From Anaerobiospirillum sp. NML120449 (lineage in GTDB: Bacteria > Pseudomonadota > Gammaproteobacteria > Enterobacterales > Succinivibrionaceae): 64,000 nt of DNA. The notes under the pieces are model-generated. The model was given only the letters and a program-made list of their open reading frames with translations. It was not told the origin of the DNA and did no database searches. The stretch is from the NCBI RefSeq assembly GCF_023051105.1, contig NZ_JALKIL010000006.1, positions 1-64,000 of the forward strand. Reading direction: 5' to 3'. The position numbers were made by a program, and so were the translations under genes. The stretch's first letter is position 1. Every line of letters starts with the position of its first letter. Shown here piece after piece: positions 39,839 through 48,104 of this stretch.

Positions 39839-41236
39839 TTACACGCGGTTGATATTGTTGTGGTAGCGGCGGAATGTGGACAGACCCATGTCGTAAGCCT
39901 GATTGTCCTTATCGCCGTTGTAGAAGCTGCTGAAGAAGCTGTCGTTCTTGTAACGGATAGTGTTGGCGTTGCTGGCCTGGTTGGCAAGGAAGCTCTCCTT
40001 GACGATCTCAAAGCCGTTAACCACGGCATCGGAGGCATTGCCGGTAGCATCGTAAACACCACGGGTGGCGTTAAAGGCGTCCATTACGTTCTTCGTGCTG
40101 AACTCCTTGTAGGCTTCTGCGGAGGAGCCGGAGAGCTCTTCGGCCTCTTCCTGCTTGGCCTTTAAGACCTCATTGAAGGACTTGACCTTGGAGTCAACGA
40201 AGTTCTCGAAGTTCTTGTCAAAGAGCTCGGTCATGTAACTGGAAGCGCCGTTGTTCTTGAGAACTTCCTGAGCCTTAACGTAGGTCAGACCCATCTGGTA
40301 GCCCAGCTGCTCTTCGGTGATGGAAGTGTCATCGTTAACAAAAGAGGACAGGGCGGACTGGAGCTTGCCCAGGGACTTGAGATCAGCCAGGGAGAAGGTG
40401 GTGCTGCCCTTCTTGTCGGCCTCTTCAATGTCTTTCTTCTCAGGGAGCTTGCCGGTTTTCTCAGCTTCTTTGGCAGCAGCCAGAGCGTTCTCTTCCTCGG
40501 TCTTCTTCTTGTCAAGACGTACCTGAGCCTCGTGACGGAGCAGTACCTTGGCAAGGGCGTTGTCATCGGAGTTGAGCTTGACATCAGGGCTTTCAGCCTG
40601 AGCCTGCTTTAAGTACTCCTTGCCCTCAGAGGTGCTCAGGAAGTTGAGGAACTCATCCTTCTTCTGCTTTACGAATTCTACCAGGGCATTGCCGGCATCC
40701 TTGCCGCCGTTACTCATACCCAGAGAATCAAACAGACCCTGAGCTGCAGTACCGAAGTCAGCGCCGAGATCCTTTAAGCCGGCCTCTAACTGACGGTCGA
40801 GCTCTTCCTGCATCTTGGCCTTGGTCTCATCGGAGAACTTGCCGGAGGAAATCTGCTCACTTAAGGCAGTGTAGCGGGCAGCTACAGTGTTAACGATACC
40901 TTCAACGTCGTAGTCATTCAGGGAGCGGAAGCCTTCGCCATCGAGGGAGAATGCGCGGATGTAGTTGGCAAAGTCCTGGCTTTCAGAGCCGGTCTCTACT
41001 GTGTAGGAGAGCTTGCTTAAGAGATTGGCATTGGACATGGCATTCTCTTCGTGGATAAGCTCAAACTCAGCATCAAGGCTGGTGCGGGCTGCAGCCTGAG
41101 CAGCGCGCATCTGCAGCGGGCTCTGAGGGTCCTGCATGCCAGCTGCGCCTGGCTGGTTAAGCCTGAAGTTGAGCTGCATGCCTTTGACGCCGCCCTGGTT
41201 GGAAACTAACTGACCGCCAATATTCATGTTGATCAT
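39839..41236 (-). CDS. Unknown helical protein without Cys or Trp, possibly exported by a non-Sec route
   Basis: I do not recognise this 465-residue protein. It starts MINMNIGGQLVSNQGGVKG; there is no signal peptide, lipobox or membrane segment. It is acidic and mostly helical, with Lys/Glu-rich stretches (RLDKKKTEEENALAAAKEAEK, KSFNEVLKAKQEEAEELSG), and contains no cysteine and no tryptophan. That composition, together with a soft N-terminus rich in Asn, Gln and Gly, is common in substrates of flagellar or other type III export, so a flagellum-related or secreted role is possible but unproven. Ribosome binding is weak: GGAG lies about eight bases before the ATG (AACGGAGAAGTACT). It is a single unit between a palindromic terminator and a 1.6-kb gap. 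Confidence 0.75.
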   Translation of the reverse strand: MINMNIGGQLVSNQGGVKGMQLNFRLNQPGAAGMQDPQSPLQMRAAQAAARTSLDAEFELIHEENAMSNANLLSKLSYTVETGSESQDFANYIRAFSLDGEGFRSLNDYDVEGIVNTVAARYTALSEQISSGKFSDETKAKMQEELDRQLEAGLKDLGADFGTAAQGLFDSLGMSNGGKDAGNALVEFVKQKKDEFLNFLSTSEGKEYLKQAQAESPDVKLNSDDNALAKVLLRHEAQVRLDKKKTEEENALAAAKEAEKTGKLPEKKDIEEADKKGSTTFSLADLKSLGKLQSALSSFVNDDTSITEEQLGYQMGLTYVKAQEVLKNNGASSYMTELFDKNFENFVDSKVKSFNEVLKAKQEEAEELSGSSAEAYKEFSTKNVMDAFNATRGVYDATGNASDAVVNGFEIVKESFLANQASNANTIRYKNDSFFSSFYNGDKDNQAYDMGLSTFRRYHNNINRV

Positions 41237-42334
41237 AGTACTTCTCCGTTATGTAGGTGCTGCACAGGAGCCCATGGCTCTCTGGCAGATGGGGAAGATT
41301 AAGTGCATCACATAGCCGCTGCGATACTCAGGAATTACACCTGGCCTGTTATCAGCCTCATTTTTCATAACCTCAGGGTTCGGTCTTACTCTGGCACATT
41401 CACATTATGATTACATAATCATTTTGTGAACATACTGTGCCTGCCATGGTACAGGTAACATAACCACGGCCAGCCGACCCCTGTCTTCAGGCAGGTCAGG
41501 TCAGTCATTACAGGGCACGAATCAAGGACGAAAGCCGGAGCCTGCGACTTAATATGGCACTGCAGTGCAGCCTGAGATTTTGCTCAAAAGCAGTCTGCTG
41601 AAGAAAAAATGAATAGGTAATGACAGTTCAAGCTCAGGTGGATGCGACCGTATCAACCTGCGTATCCACGACTGAATACACTGCGGCTGGCTTGGACTAC
41701 GGACACAGAAAATCAGTTATCACGAAGCCTGTTTCTTATGACAGAGTGGGATGACCAGAGCCATCCTGGGGTTTAAGGTAATCTGCCGCGCATCAGACTG
41801 CGCAATTAAGCTTGTTAGCTTGAAGTATGTAAGCAAAAGCTAAATACTGCCTGTTGACTACTTAGCACACACAGTGCCAGATCTGTATTGATGCAACTAT
41901 GCATGTAACTGGTAAAGTGGCAAAAACCTTTAGCTGTATGGACAAAAGCAAAGTCATTCTGTATCCAGATGTAAATAAAGTTGTAAATGAGTGTAAACAG
42001 ATTGATGCCCCTGTACGGTAAAACTTGCCTTTTTGCCGCAGTGGCAAAGCAGTTTTTGCCGCCATTTATTTACATCAATTTCTGGACAAAATGTCTGCCA
42101 CCCACTTCCCGGCAGTTCTGGGGAACTCTCCCGCCACGGCTCATAAATTCAATGTCATGCATGGCAGGGACGACCCCGATCTGGCCATGGCAGCCCCGGG
42201 CAAACCATGCAGCGCACAGCCGGGCAGGCCCTGTTAAGAGCCTGTAAATGCCCGTGCTTTGCCTGGCGGACGGATTGCCTGTTATTGCCAGGTGTGCGCG
42301 GGCATGGCATGGCAATGCCAGGGAAGCGCTGCAT

Positions 42335-42585
42335 GGCCGGCTGTGTCCGGCTGGGCGACGCCGGGACAGGCTGGAATGTCACAGACAGCTCCGAGCGCAG
42401 CTTGTTCTGTCTGGTAAGGTGGTGGTGCAGAGACGAGCGCGATGGCCCAGGCCGGCTGTGCCCGGCTGGGCGACGCCGGTACAGGCTGGAATGTCACAGA
42501 CAGCTCCGAGCGCAGCTTGATCTGTCTGGTAAGGTGGTGATGCAGTGACGAGCGCAATGGCCCTGGCCGGCTGTGGTGCTCGATA
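42335..42585. repeat. 115-bp tandem repeat, just over 2 copies
   Basis: GGCCGGCTGTG starts at 42335, 42450 and 42565, giving a 115-bp period with few differences. Each unit includes GGAATGTCACAGACAGCTCC and ends in TCTGTCTGGTAAGGTGGT (42406-42423 and 42521-42538). That final word recurs in related form at 22021-22034 and 50366-50381. Confidence 0.85.
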
Positions 42586-42719
42586 TTTACGTGTTTTTAA
42601 GTGAGCGTGGTTCAGGGGCTTTGCAGGGGATGGGAGGCCGGGTGTTGCCGGCCGGGAAAATTGGCGTGGCATGGGCGTAGTTACGCCGATTTTAAGTGAC
42701 TTGCAGAGGGCTTTGGGGC

Positions 42720-42725
42720 TATAAT
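42720..42725 (+). promoter_or_regulatory. -10 element upstream of hpt
   Basis: A perfect TATAAT in a locally AT-rich patch, 129 bp before the hpt ATG. The best -35 candidate (GTGACT, 18-bp spacing) is weak. Confidence 0.35.
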
Positions 42726-42853
42726 ATCGCAATTTATTTATGCCCTGACTGAGCGGGCAGAGCAGGCGAAAACAGTATTCTCATCGGATCTTTTGCCCAG
42801 GTGAAGTCAAGGGGATGGTTAGAGAGTTCCGTTCCCAGCTGAGGAAATTTTGT

Positions 42854-43399
42854 ATGAGCGAACCACAAGTCAAAGAACTTATTCCTTTATTCACCAGGGA
42901 TATGCTTCAGGAACGTATCGCCGCCATGGGCAGACAGATCACCGAGGATTACAAAGACAGGAATCTGTGCGCCGTGTGCATTCTCAAGGGAGCTATTCCT
43001 TTCTTTGCTGATCTTATCCGCGCTATCGACAATGAGAACATGTGCATTGACACTCTTCGTGCCAGTTCCTATGGCGACGGCACCTCCACCAGCGGTACCG
43101 TAAAGTTCACCAAGGATGTGGAGCTTGACATGAAAGGACGTGACGTTCTGATTGTTGAGGACGTGGTCGATACCGGTCTGACCATGAAGGAAATCGTAGC
43201 CCACATGTATGATCTGGGCGCACGCAGCGTAAAAATCGCCGTATGTATTAACAAGAACGAGCGCCGTGCTGTAGACATCGACATTGCCTACCATGCCTTT
43301 GAGCTCGAAGAGGGCTTTATCGTCGGATATGGTCTTGATCTGGCCGAGCGCTACCGCCAGTTAGACGGAATTTACGAGGTTGTTCTTGCAAACAGTTAA
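42854..43399 (+). CDS. hpt: Hypoxanthine phosphoribosyltransferase
   Basis: 181 residues from the ATG at 42854, which has GAGGA eight bases upstream; an ATG 13 codons earlier has no properly spaced site. It converts hypoxanthine (and guanine) with PRPP to the nucleotide in purine salvage. The PRPP-binding motif [13 protein letters not shown] is at about residues 97-109, with family segments [29 protein letters not shown] and [22 protein letters not shown]. Length is normal for bacterial Hpt. It is followed closely by the Lon homologue; the tail of hpt overlaps any upstream start of that gene. Confidence 0.96.
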   Translation: MSEPQVKELIPLFTRDMLQERIAAMGRQITEDYKDRNLCAVCILKGAIPFFADLIRAIDNENMCIDTLRASSYGDGTSTSGTVKFTKDVELDMKGRDVLIVEDVVDTGLTMKEIVAHMYDLGARSVKIAVCINKNERRAVDIDIAYHAFELEEGFIVGYGLDLAERYRQLDGIYEVVLANS

Positions 43400-43445
43400 G
43401 TTCAAACACAAGGACGGCTCAACTTCAGAGATCATCAAGGGTGTC

Positions 43446-45788
43446 ATGATGCTTGAGCACAGTGATCTTTATCCTGTTTTTCCTGAGTATCTGGTCTGTC
43501 CCGAGGGTGTACAGTGCACTGGTAAGGCAGACAGCAGCTCTGCACAGAGTTCAAAGGTATCAGGCACAGTAGAGCTCAGCGGCTCTGTGTGCGACCAGTC
43601 TGGCCGTACCGCTGCCGGAGCTGCGCCAGCCGCTGCGACAGCTGCCGCGCCGGCCGCCGCTGCAGCAGACAGCACTGATGCTGATGCAGACAGCGCTGAT
43701 GCTGACGATGAGCAGGATTATGATGTCCTTGATGATGCTGAGCTTGAAGAGGCTCATGATGAGGATACCGGGGAGGCTGCAGCCAGCACGGCAGGCGGAT
43801 CTGTGCCTGAAGCCGGCTCTGTGCCTGAAGCCGGCACAGGTGACGGAGCTGGAGCTGAGCAAAAGCGTCAGCTGCAGCTGTCCACTCTGATTCGTCCGCG
43901 CTCTTTTGCCTCACTGCAGCTGCGTGCGCGTAATGCCATGAAGGGCCTTTTTGCCCTGAACCGTGAGCGCATGCTGGTGCTGTGTGCCAGCAGCAGCGTC
44001 GATCCTTTTGCTGTGGCCTCTGATATGGTGCGTGAGCTTACCGGCATTGAGCCAACAGTTGCTTATGCACCTTCCAAATTTGAGCTTTTTGGCGATGACA
44101 GCGTCGACGGTATCTTAACTGCCGGCGGTTCGGCTGACAGCGCCACTGCAGCTGGCCGAACCGAGCGCAGCGAGCTGCGCTCCGGACGTGACGACCGTAG
44201 CTCCGACAGTCGCAGCGATCATCGCTCCTTACGTGAGCTGCTGGGCAAGCTGGCTGCTCCTCAGGCAGGTCAAATCAGCTCTGAGGGGGAGACAGGTGGC
44301 AAGGATGCCCTGGGCACCAGACTCAATGTCGTCATCATGCCTTGCATCCACCTTATTGACCATCCAAAGTGGCTGGGCATGGTTGAGGCCTGTCTTGCTC
44401 AGAACAGTGCGCTCAAGCTGATTCTGGTAGGCAATGCCACCGATGTGGCTCAGCTGAGCATGTTATGGCCTGTGCTTGATAATGCCATTCATGCTGACAT
44501 TGTGCTGGAGTTCTCAGTAATCGGGGCTCTGCAGACTCTGGCCGGCCTTATCAGCTGGTATCAGACTAATGACAGTGACGGCCGTCTGCTGCTGCCTTTT
44601 GACCGCGATGCTCTTGCGGTACTGGCTGCCTACAGCTGCAGATTAAGCGGTGATCGTCGCTACATAGGCCTGCCTGAAGTGCCTTTAAAGGGCCTTATTT
44701 ATGAGGCCAGCCGCTATGCATGGCAGGACTGGCAGCAGCGCTTTAACCGTGCTGTAGTCAATGCTGATCTCGACATGCAGGCTCAGATGGCTGTGCAGGC
44801 TCATGCCTCAGCCCTTGGCCTTGCTGATGAGGACACAGCCACCGGTGATGACGCCTCAGTGCTCCCTGAAAGCCTGAGAAATCCTCATGTTGGCCGCCGC
44901 CACATGCTCAAGGCTCTGGGCGCCAATGATTTTCGAAATAACTACCTTGCCGAATCCAGTCTGCGCGAGCACCGTGACCGCCAGCTGCTGGTAGCTACTA
45001 AGGGTGCTGTAGTAGGTCAGATTAACGGTCTGTCCGTTATCGAGACTCTGGGTACCAATTATGAATATGGTGAGCCTGTTCGTATCACGGCCACCCTGCG
45101 TGCCGGTGGCGAGGGCGATGTTATAGACATCGAGCGCAAGGCTGAACTGGCAGGTCAGATTCATGCCAAGGCCATGATGATTATCAATGGCTTCCTGACC
45201 AAGGAATTTGGCGCCGAGCAGCCACTTCCGGTTTCAGCAAGTCTGGTATTTGAGCAGAGCTACAGTGAAGTAGACGGCGACAGTGCCAGCCTGACCGGCC
45301 TTTGTGCCGTGATCTCGGTACTGGCAGGCGTTCCTGTACGTCAGGACCTGGCTGTAACCGGCGCTGTGGATCAGTTTGGCGATGTACAGGCTGTAGGTGG
45401 AGTTAATGAGAAAATCGAGGGCTTCTACCGCGTCTGCCGTCTGCATGGCTTTACCGGAACTCAGGGTGTGATCATCCCAAGCTCCTGCGTCAACCAGCTG
45501 GTACTGCGTCCATCGGTAATCAAGGCCGTGCGCGAGGGCAAGTTCCACATCTTTACTGTCTCTCATGTAACCGAGGCTGTAAAGATGCTCACCACTGTAG
45601 ACTGGGGTGACAGCGAGACTGAAAACACTGTCTGCTACCGTATCTGTGAGCGCCTGAACAATATCATTGCCGGAGCTCAGGAAGAGAGCTGGACCGAGCG
45701 CCTGAAAAACCGCTTTGAAGAGCTGCTTGAAAAGGTTCCCCTGCCTTTCCTCAAGTCAGATGATAAAGATGAGGGCACAAAGCAGTAA
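43446..45788 (+). CDS. lonH: Lon-family protease of the YcbZ/LonH type
   Basis: 780 residues from the ATG at 43446 (AAGGG just upstream; a TTG 22 codons earlier is possible). The C-terminal third is the S16 protease domain and matches E. coli YcbZ closely: GQINGLSVIETLG, TDIERKAELAGQIHAKAMMI-like segment, SASLVFEQSYSEVDGDSASLTGLCAVIS and GSVDQFG-like, GGVNEKIEGFYRVC, GVIIPSSCV. The catalytic dyad is Ser613 and Lys656. The N-terminal ATPase-like region has no recognisable Walker A, as in YcbZ, so ATP-driven unfolding is doubtful. Compared with the 586-residue YcbZ it carries a ~115-residue Ala/Asp/Glu-rich insert near residues 20-135 and a second insert near 225-280 (Arg/Ser/Asp-rich). The region between YcbZ-like parts is otherwise collinear. 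Confidence 0.93.
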   Translation: MMLEHSDLYPVFPEYLVCPEGVQCTGKADSSSAQSSKVSGTVELSGSVCDQSGRTAAGAAPAAATAAAPAAAAADSTDADADSADADDEQDYDVLDDAELEEAHDEDTGEAAASTAGGSVPEAGSVPEAGTGDGAGAEQKRQLQLSTLIRPRSFASLQLRARNAMKGLFALNRERMLVLCASSSVDPFAVASDMVRELTGIEPTVAYAPSKFELFGDDSVDGILTAGGSADSATAAGRTERSELRSGRDDRSSDSRSDHRSLRELLGKLAAPQAGQISSEGETGGKDALGTRLNVVIMPCIHLIDHPKWLGMVEACLAQNSALKLILVGNATDVAQLSMLWPVLDNAIHADIVLEFSVIGALQTLAGLISWYQTNDSDGRLLLPFDRDALAVLAAYSCRLSGDRRYIGLPEVPLKGLIYEASRYAWQDWQQRFNRAVVNADLDMQAQMAVQAHASALGLADEDTATGDDASVLPESLRNPHVGRRHMLKALGANDFRNNYLAESSLREHRDRQLLVATKGAVVGQINGLSVIETLGTNYEYGEPVRITATLRAGGEGDVIDIERKAELAGQIHAKAMMIINGFLTKEFGAEQPLPVSASLVFEQSYSEVDGDSASLTGLCAVISVLAGVPVRQDLAVTGAVDQFGDVQAVGGVNEKIEGFYRVCRLHGFTGTQGVIIPSSCVNQLVLRPSVIKAVREGKFHIFTVSHVTEAVKMLTTVDWGDSETENTVCYRICERLNNIIAGAQEESWTERLKNRFEELLEKVPLPFLKSDDKDEGTKQ

Positions 45789-46107
45789 AAAGCTGTATAT
45801 GTGCGTTCGTTTAGTGAACATTTGGTAATTTTGTAATATTTGTCGTGCTGTATATATGGCACGATAAATATGATGTTTAAAATGCTGGCCCATTCCTGTA
45901 TAACAGAAAATGATCCGGCAGTATATACGAGTCAATCCCCACAAAGTCGAACTGTATATTTGGTAAAAATTTAACAGCACAGGCTTTCTCATAGATACTG
46001 CAAGCATCCTTATACATGCGTATCATTGTAATTATCATGATTCTTATGAAAAATAAGTATCAGGCGGGTATAATTCAAATATCATCAAATCTCAGGAGGC
46101 ATAAACT
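45789..46107. other. AT-rich gap after lonH
   Basis: 319 bp, distinctly AT-richer than the surrounding genes. A small hairpin TCGTGC/GCACGA (45843-45864) may end the hpt-lonH transcript. No gene is seen. The next gene has an excellent ribosome binding site at its 3' edge. Confidence 0.5.
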
Positions 46108-46638
46108 ATGACTGGAATTAAGCTTGTGTTTAATACCATAGTTTTTATTTTTGCTTTAATATCTGCCCATGCTATAGCAGCTGAAAATACAAATGATCTT
46201 CAGGAGGCATCTTCTGATAAAGATCAGACAAGTGCTGTTGAGCAGAAGCAATTAAATCGTCAAAGCCCTTATGATATGGCACTGCATATTATGAATCTCC
46301 AGTTAGCAGGAGATGCTAAGGGAATAAGTGACCTCATTAACTACTCAGCAAGGAAGGACCTTAGCGAGCCTGAGTCTATGCAACTTATTCAAGAGCAGAT
46401 AGATGAATTAAAGAATAAACTTGGGGAAAGAATATCAAGAGTAGACAGGCTGCGTCCGCTTCAGATATGGGGTTTTTGTATTAACAGCGGTGATCACTGC
46501 ACTGTCAAAATTGCTCTGGAACAACTGAAGATTGCCAAAAAGTCGCACGGAACTTTTTCGGTGCATCTTCTAAATCAGGACGGTATTCTTGAGCCATATC
46601 CTGATTATAGTAAAAAGCAGAAAGCTAATAGAAAGTAA
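46108..46638 (+). CDS. Small AT-rich exported protein, paralogue of the next gene
   Basis: 176 residues with AGGAGG eight bases before the ATG. A signal peptide (KLVFNTIVFIFALISAHAIA) gives a periplasmic or surface protein. I do not recognise the family. The mature part shares a pattern with the lipoprotein encoded next: a GDAKGISDLINYS segment, then GFC..SGDHCTVKI, then a beta segment near the C-terminus. That is the look of small NTF2-like/DUF4878 domains, an inference by eye. The two Cys of GFCINSGDHC are shared and could pair. Codon use is AT-rich compared with flanking genes, suggesting recent acquisition of the pair. Confidence 0.75.
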   Translation: MTGIKLVFNTIVFIFALISAHAIAAENTNDLQEASSDKDQTSAVEQKQLNRQSPYDMALHIMNLQLAGDAKGISDLINYSARKDLSEPESMQLIQEQIDELKNKLGERISRVDRLRPLQIWGFCINSGDHCTVKIALEQLKIAKKSHGTFSVHLLNQDGILEPYPDYSKKQKANRK

Positions 46639-46783
46639 TTATGCTAACAAAAGACTGGTTTTTCTTTGCAGCATCCTGTTTTCAATGCGTCAGCACACAT
46701 GCTTAACTGATAAAGTTTAATTAATGGCGTATTAAAAAAGCAGATCCTGGTTGAAAAGATTCTTTTCGAGGTTGAAGAGTAAT

Positions 46784-47248
46784 ATGTCTAAAATAAAAAC
46801 ATTGCTGGCAGTTGCGTCAGCTGTAATTCTCGCCATTGTTATGAGTGGTTGTGGTGATTCAGACAGTAAGAAGGCACAGCCGGAAATAGAAATAAAGCGT
46901 CATGTTGATACAGCAGTAAAAATATTTGAACTTGTTGCAAAGGGAGATGTAGAGGGATTGAAGCCTCTTGTTCCTTATGACACAACTAATGGTCGAGAGT
47001 ACTTTTATCGTTATTATGAGATAGCTCACAATACTATCCAGGAATGTGGTGGTGTTACTAAATTTGAGCCTGTATATATGGACGGATTTTGTAAGGATAT
47101 TGGTGGTTGCCGAGTCTTTATGAAGGCCGATCTTGGAGATGGGCGACTTGCTGAAATAACTGTCAGTCTTCAGGAAAAAAATGGTGTTGTTCAGGGGGAG
47201 CCATTCAGAATGGTTCTTATAAGATTTATCCCAAGGATTAATCGATAA
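46784..47248 (+). CDS. Small AT-rich lipoprotein, paralogue of the preceding gene
   Basis: 154 residues from the ATG at 46784. The signal sequence (KTLLAVASAVILAIVMSGC) carries a clear lipobox with Cys at about residue 23; the following GDSDSKK suggests release toward the outer membrane by the usual +2 rule. The upstream ATG at 46751 would add 11 residues with no better ribosome binding site. The mature part (ELVAKGDVEGLKPLVPYDT, GFCKDIGGCRVFMKADLGDG, ITVSLQEKNGVVQGEPFRMVLI) parallels the preceding protein in order and spacing. Function is unknown. A strong terminator follows at 47293. Confidence 0.78.
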   Translation: MSKIKTLLAVASAVILAIVMSGCGDSDSKKAQPEIEIKRHVDTAVKIFELVAKGDVEGLKPLVPYDTTNGREYFYRYYEIAHNTIQECGGVTKFEPVYMDGFCKDIGGCRVFMKADLGDGRLAEITVSLQEKNGVVQGEPFRMVLIRFIPRINR

Positions 47249-47292
47249 ATTTACTGCAATATGTTTTGTGGCCCAAGTACACTCAGGCACAA

Positions 47293-47329
47293 CAAAGCCC
47301 CGCTCCGTAAACACGGATGCGGGGCTTTG
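47293..47329. terminator. Bidirectional terminator
   Basis: CAAAGCCCCGC and GCGGGGCTTTG arms, extended by TCCGT/ACGGA, 45 bp beyond the lipoprotein stop. The T-tract is better on the minus strand (TTTGTTG), so it may also serve yjjB 143 bp away. Confidence 0.75.
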
Positions 47330-47471
47330 CCTTATCTGGAGAGCCGTTAAACCACCGCTTAAGTCACAGCCTCGGCCGACTGGACGGCAGCGGGCCTGGG
47401 CAAGGCCATGGGCCAGCTGCAGTCCCCGGTGGCCCAGGAGGCCTGTGGCCCATGAGGACCGGATGGCCGGG

Positions 47472-47963
47472 CTAGAGCTTGGTGTGGCGGTATTTGTAGA
47501 AGAAAAGTGGTGGAACAGCCAGACCCACGGCAATGGCAAAGACAATGCCCAGAGCCTTCATGCCGCTGCGGAACAGTATGGCTATGTTGTTATTGAGCAG
47601 CTCACTGTTAGTGCTTTCTATGATGTGAATCAGAGCGAGCAGCGAATTGTAGGCATCAAGTCCCGGAATCATGGAGATGATGCAAGGTACGGTAAATACC
47701 GGACGCGGCACTCTGAGCAGTGGACCAAAGTAGATAAAGATAAGTGAGCATATGGCACAGGCAATGAAGGTGGCTATAATTATTTCCATGCCTGAAAGGA
47801 CCAGAAAGGCACGGATGCCTCTGGTAAGAGCAGAAACGGCCGCAATCAGAGCAAGAAAGCGTGCCGGTACGGCAAAGAGCATGGCAAAAGCAGGTCCAAT
47901 CACACCGGCACCAATACTCTGATAAATAACATTAATCCATTGATCTACACTCAGCAGATGCAT
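47472..47963 (-). CDS. yjjB: YjjB-like membrane subunit of a ThrE-family exporter
   Basis: 163 residues with four to five membrane segments. Family segments seen are GAGVIGPAFAMLFAVPARFLALIAAVSALTRGIR, SGMEIIIATFIACAICSLIFIYFG and RVPRPVFTVPCIISMIPGLDAYNSLLALI. This corresponds to the C-terminal (ThrE_2) half of threonine/serine exporters. In E. coli YjjB acts with YjjP and the pair has been shown to export succinate; in Corynebacterium the fused ThrE exports threonine. GAGG lies six bases before the ATG. The gene is 141 bp downstream of yjjP on the same strand, so the two probably form an operon and a single inner-membrane transporter. Confidence 0.9.
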   Translation of the reverse strand: MHLLSVDQWINVIYQSIGAGVIGPAFAMLFAVPARFLALIAAVSALTRGIRAFLVLSGMEIIIATFIACAICSLIFIYFGPLLRVPRPVFTVPCIISMIPGLDAYNSLLALIHIIESTNSELLNNNIAILFRSGMKALGIVFAIAVGLAVPPLFFYKYRHTKL

Positions 47964-48104
47964 TTAAGACCTCATAATTGTTGCATTGCAGCCTGCAATG
48001 GCTGCATGACAGGGGCAGCAGACAGCGGCAGCTGCGCCATGCGCGCAAGCAATGGCGGCATGCCCGGAGCGCGGGCGTGCAAGGGCAGCTGCCCGGGACG
48101 ACTG

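Larger units (their letters stand above)
41237..42853. other. Long gap upstream of hpt with a 115-bp repeat
   Basis: 1.6 kb without a supported gene. Upstream of the 465-residue gene is an AT-rich palindrome ATTATG-ATTA-CATAAT (about 41403-41418). A 115-bp tandem repeat spans about 42335-42585. TATAAT at 42720-42725, 130 bp before the hpt start, is a likely -10 element, though its -35 partner is poor. Confidence 0.55.

Noticed and set aside
41330..41365. Sigma28 (flagellar) promoter for the 465-residue gene, from GCTGATAA
   Set aside because: The -10 resembles the consensus, but no TAAAGTTT-like -35 is found at the required spacing.
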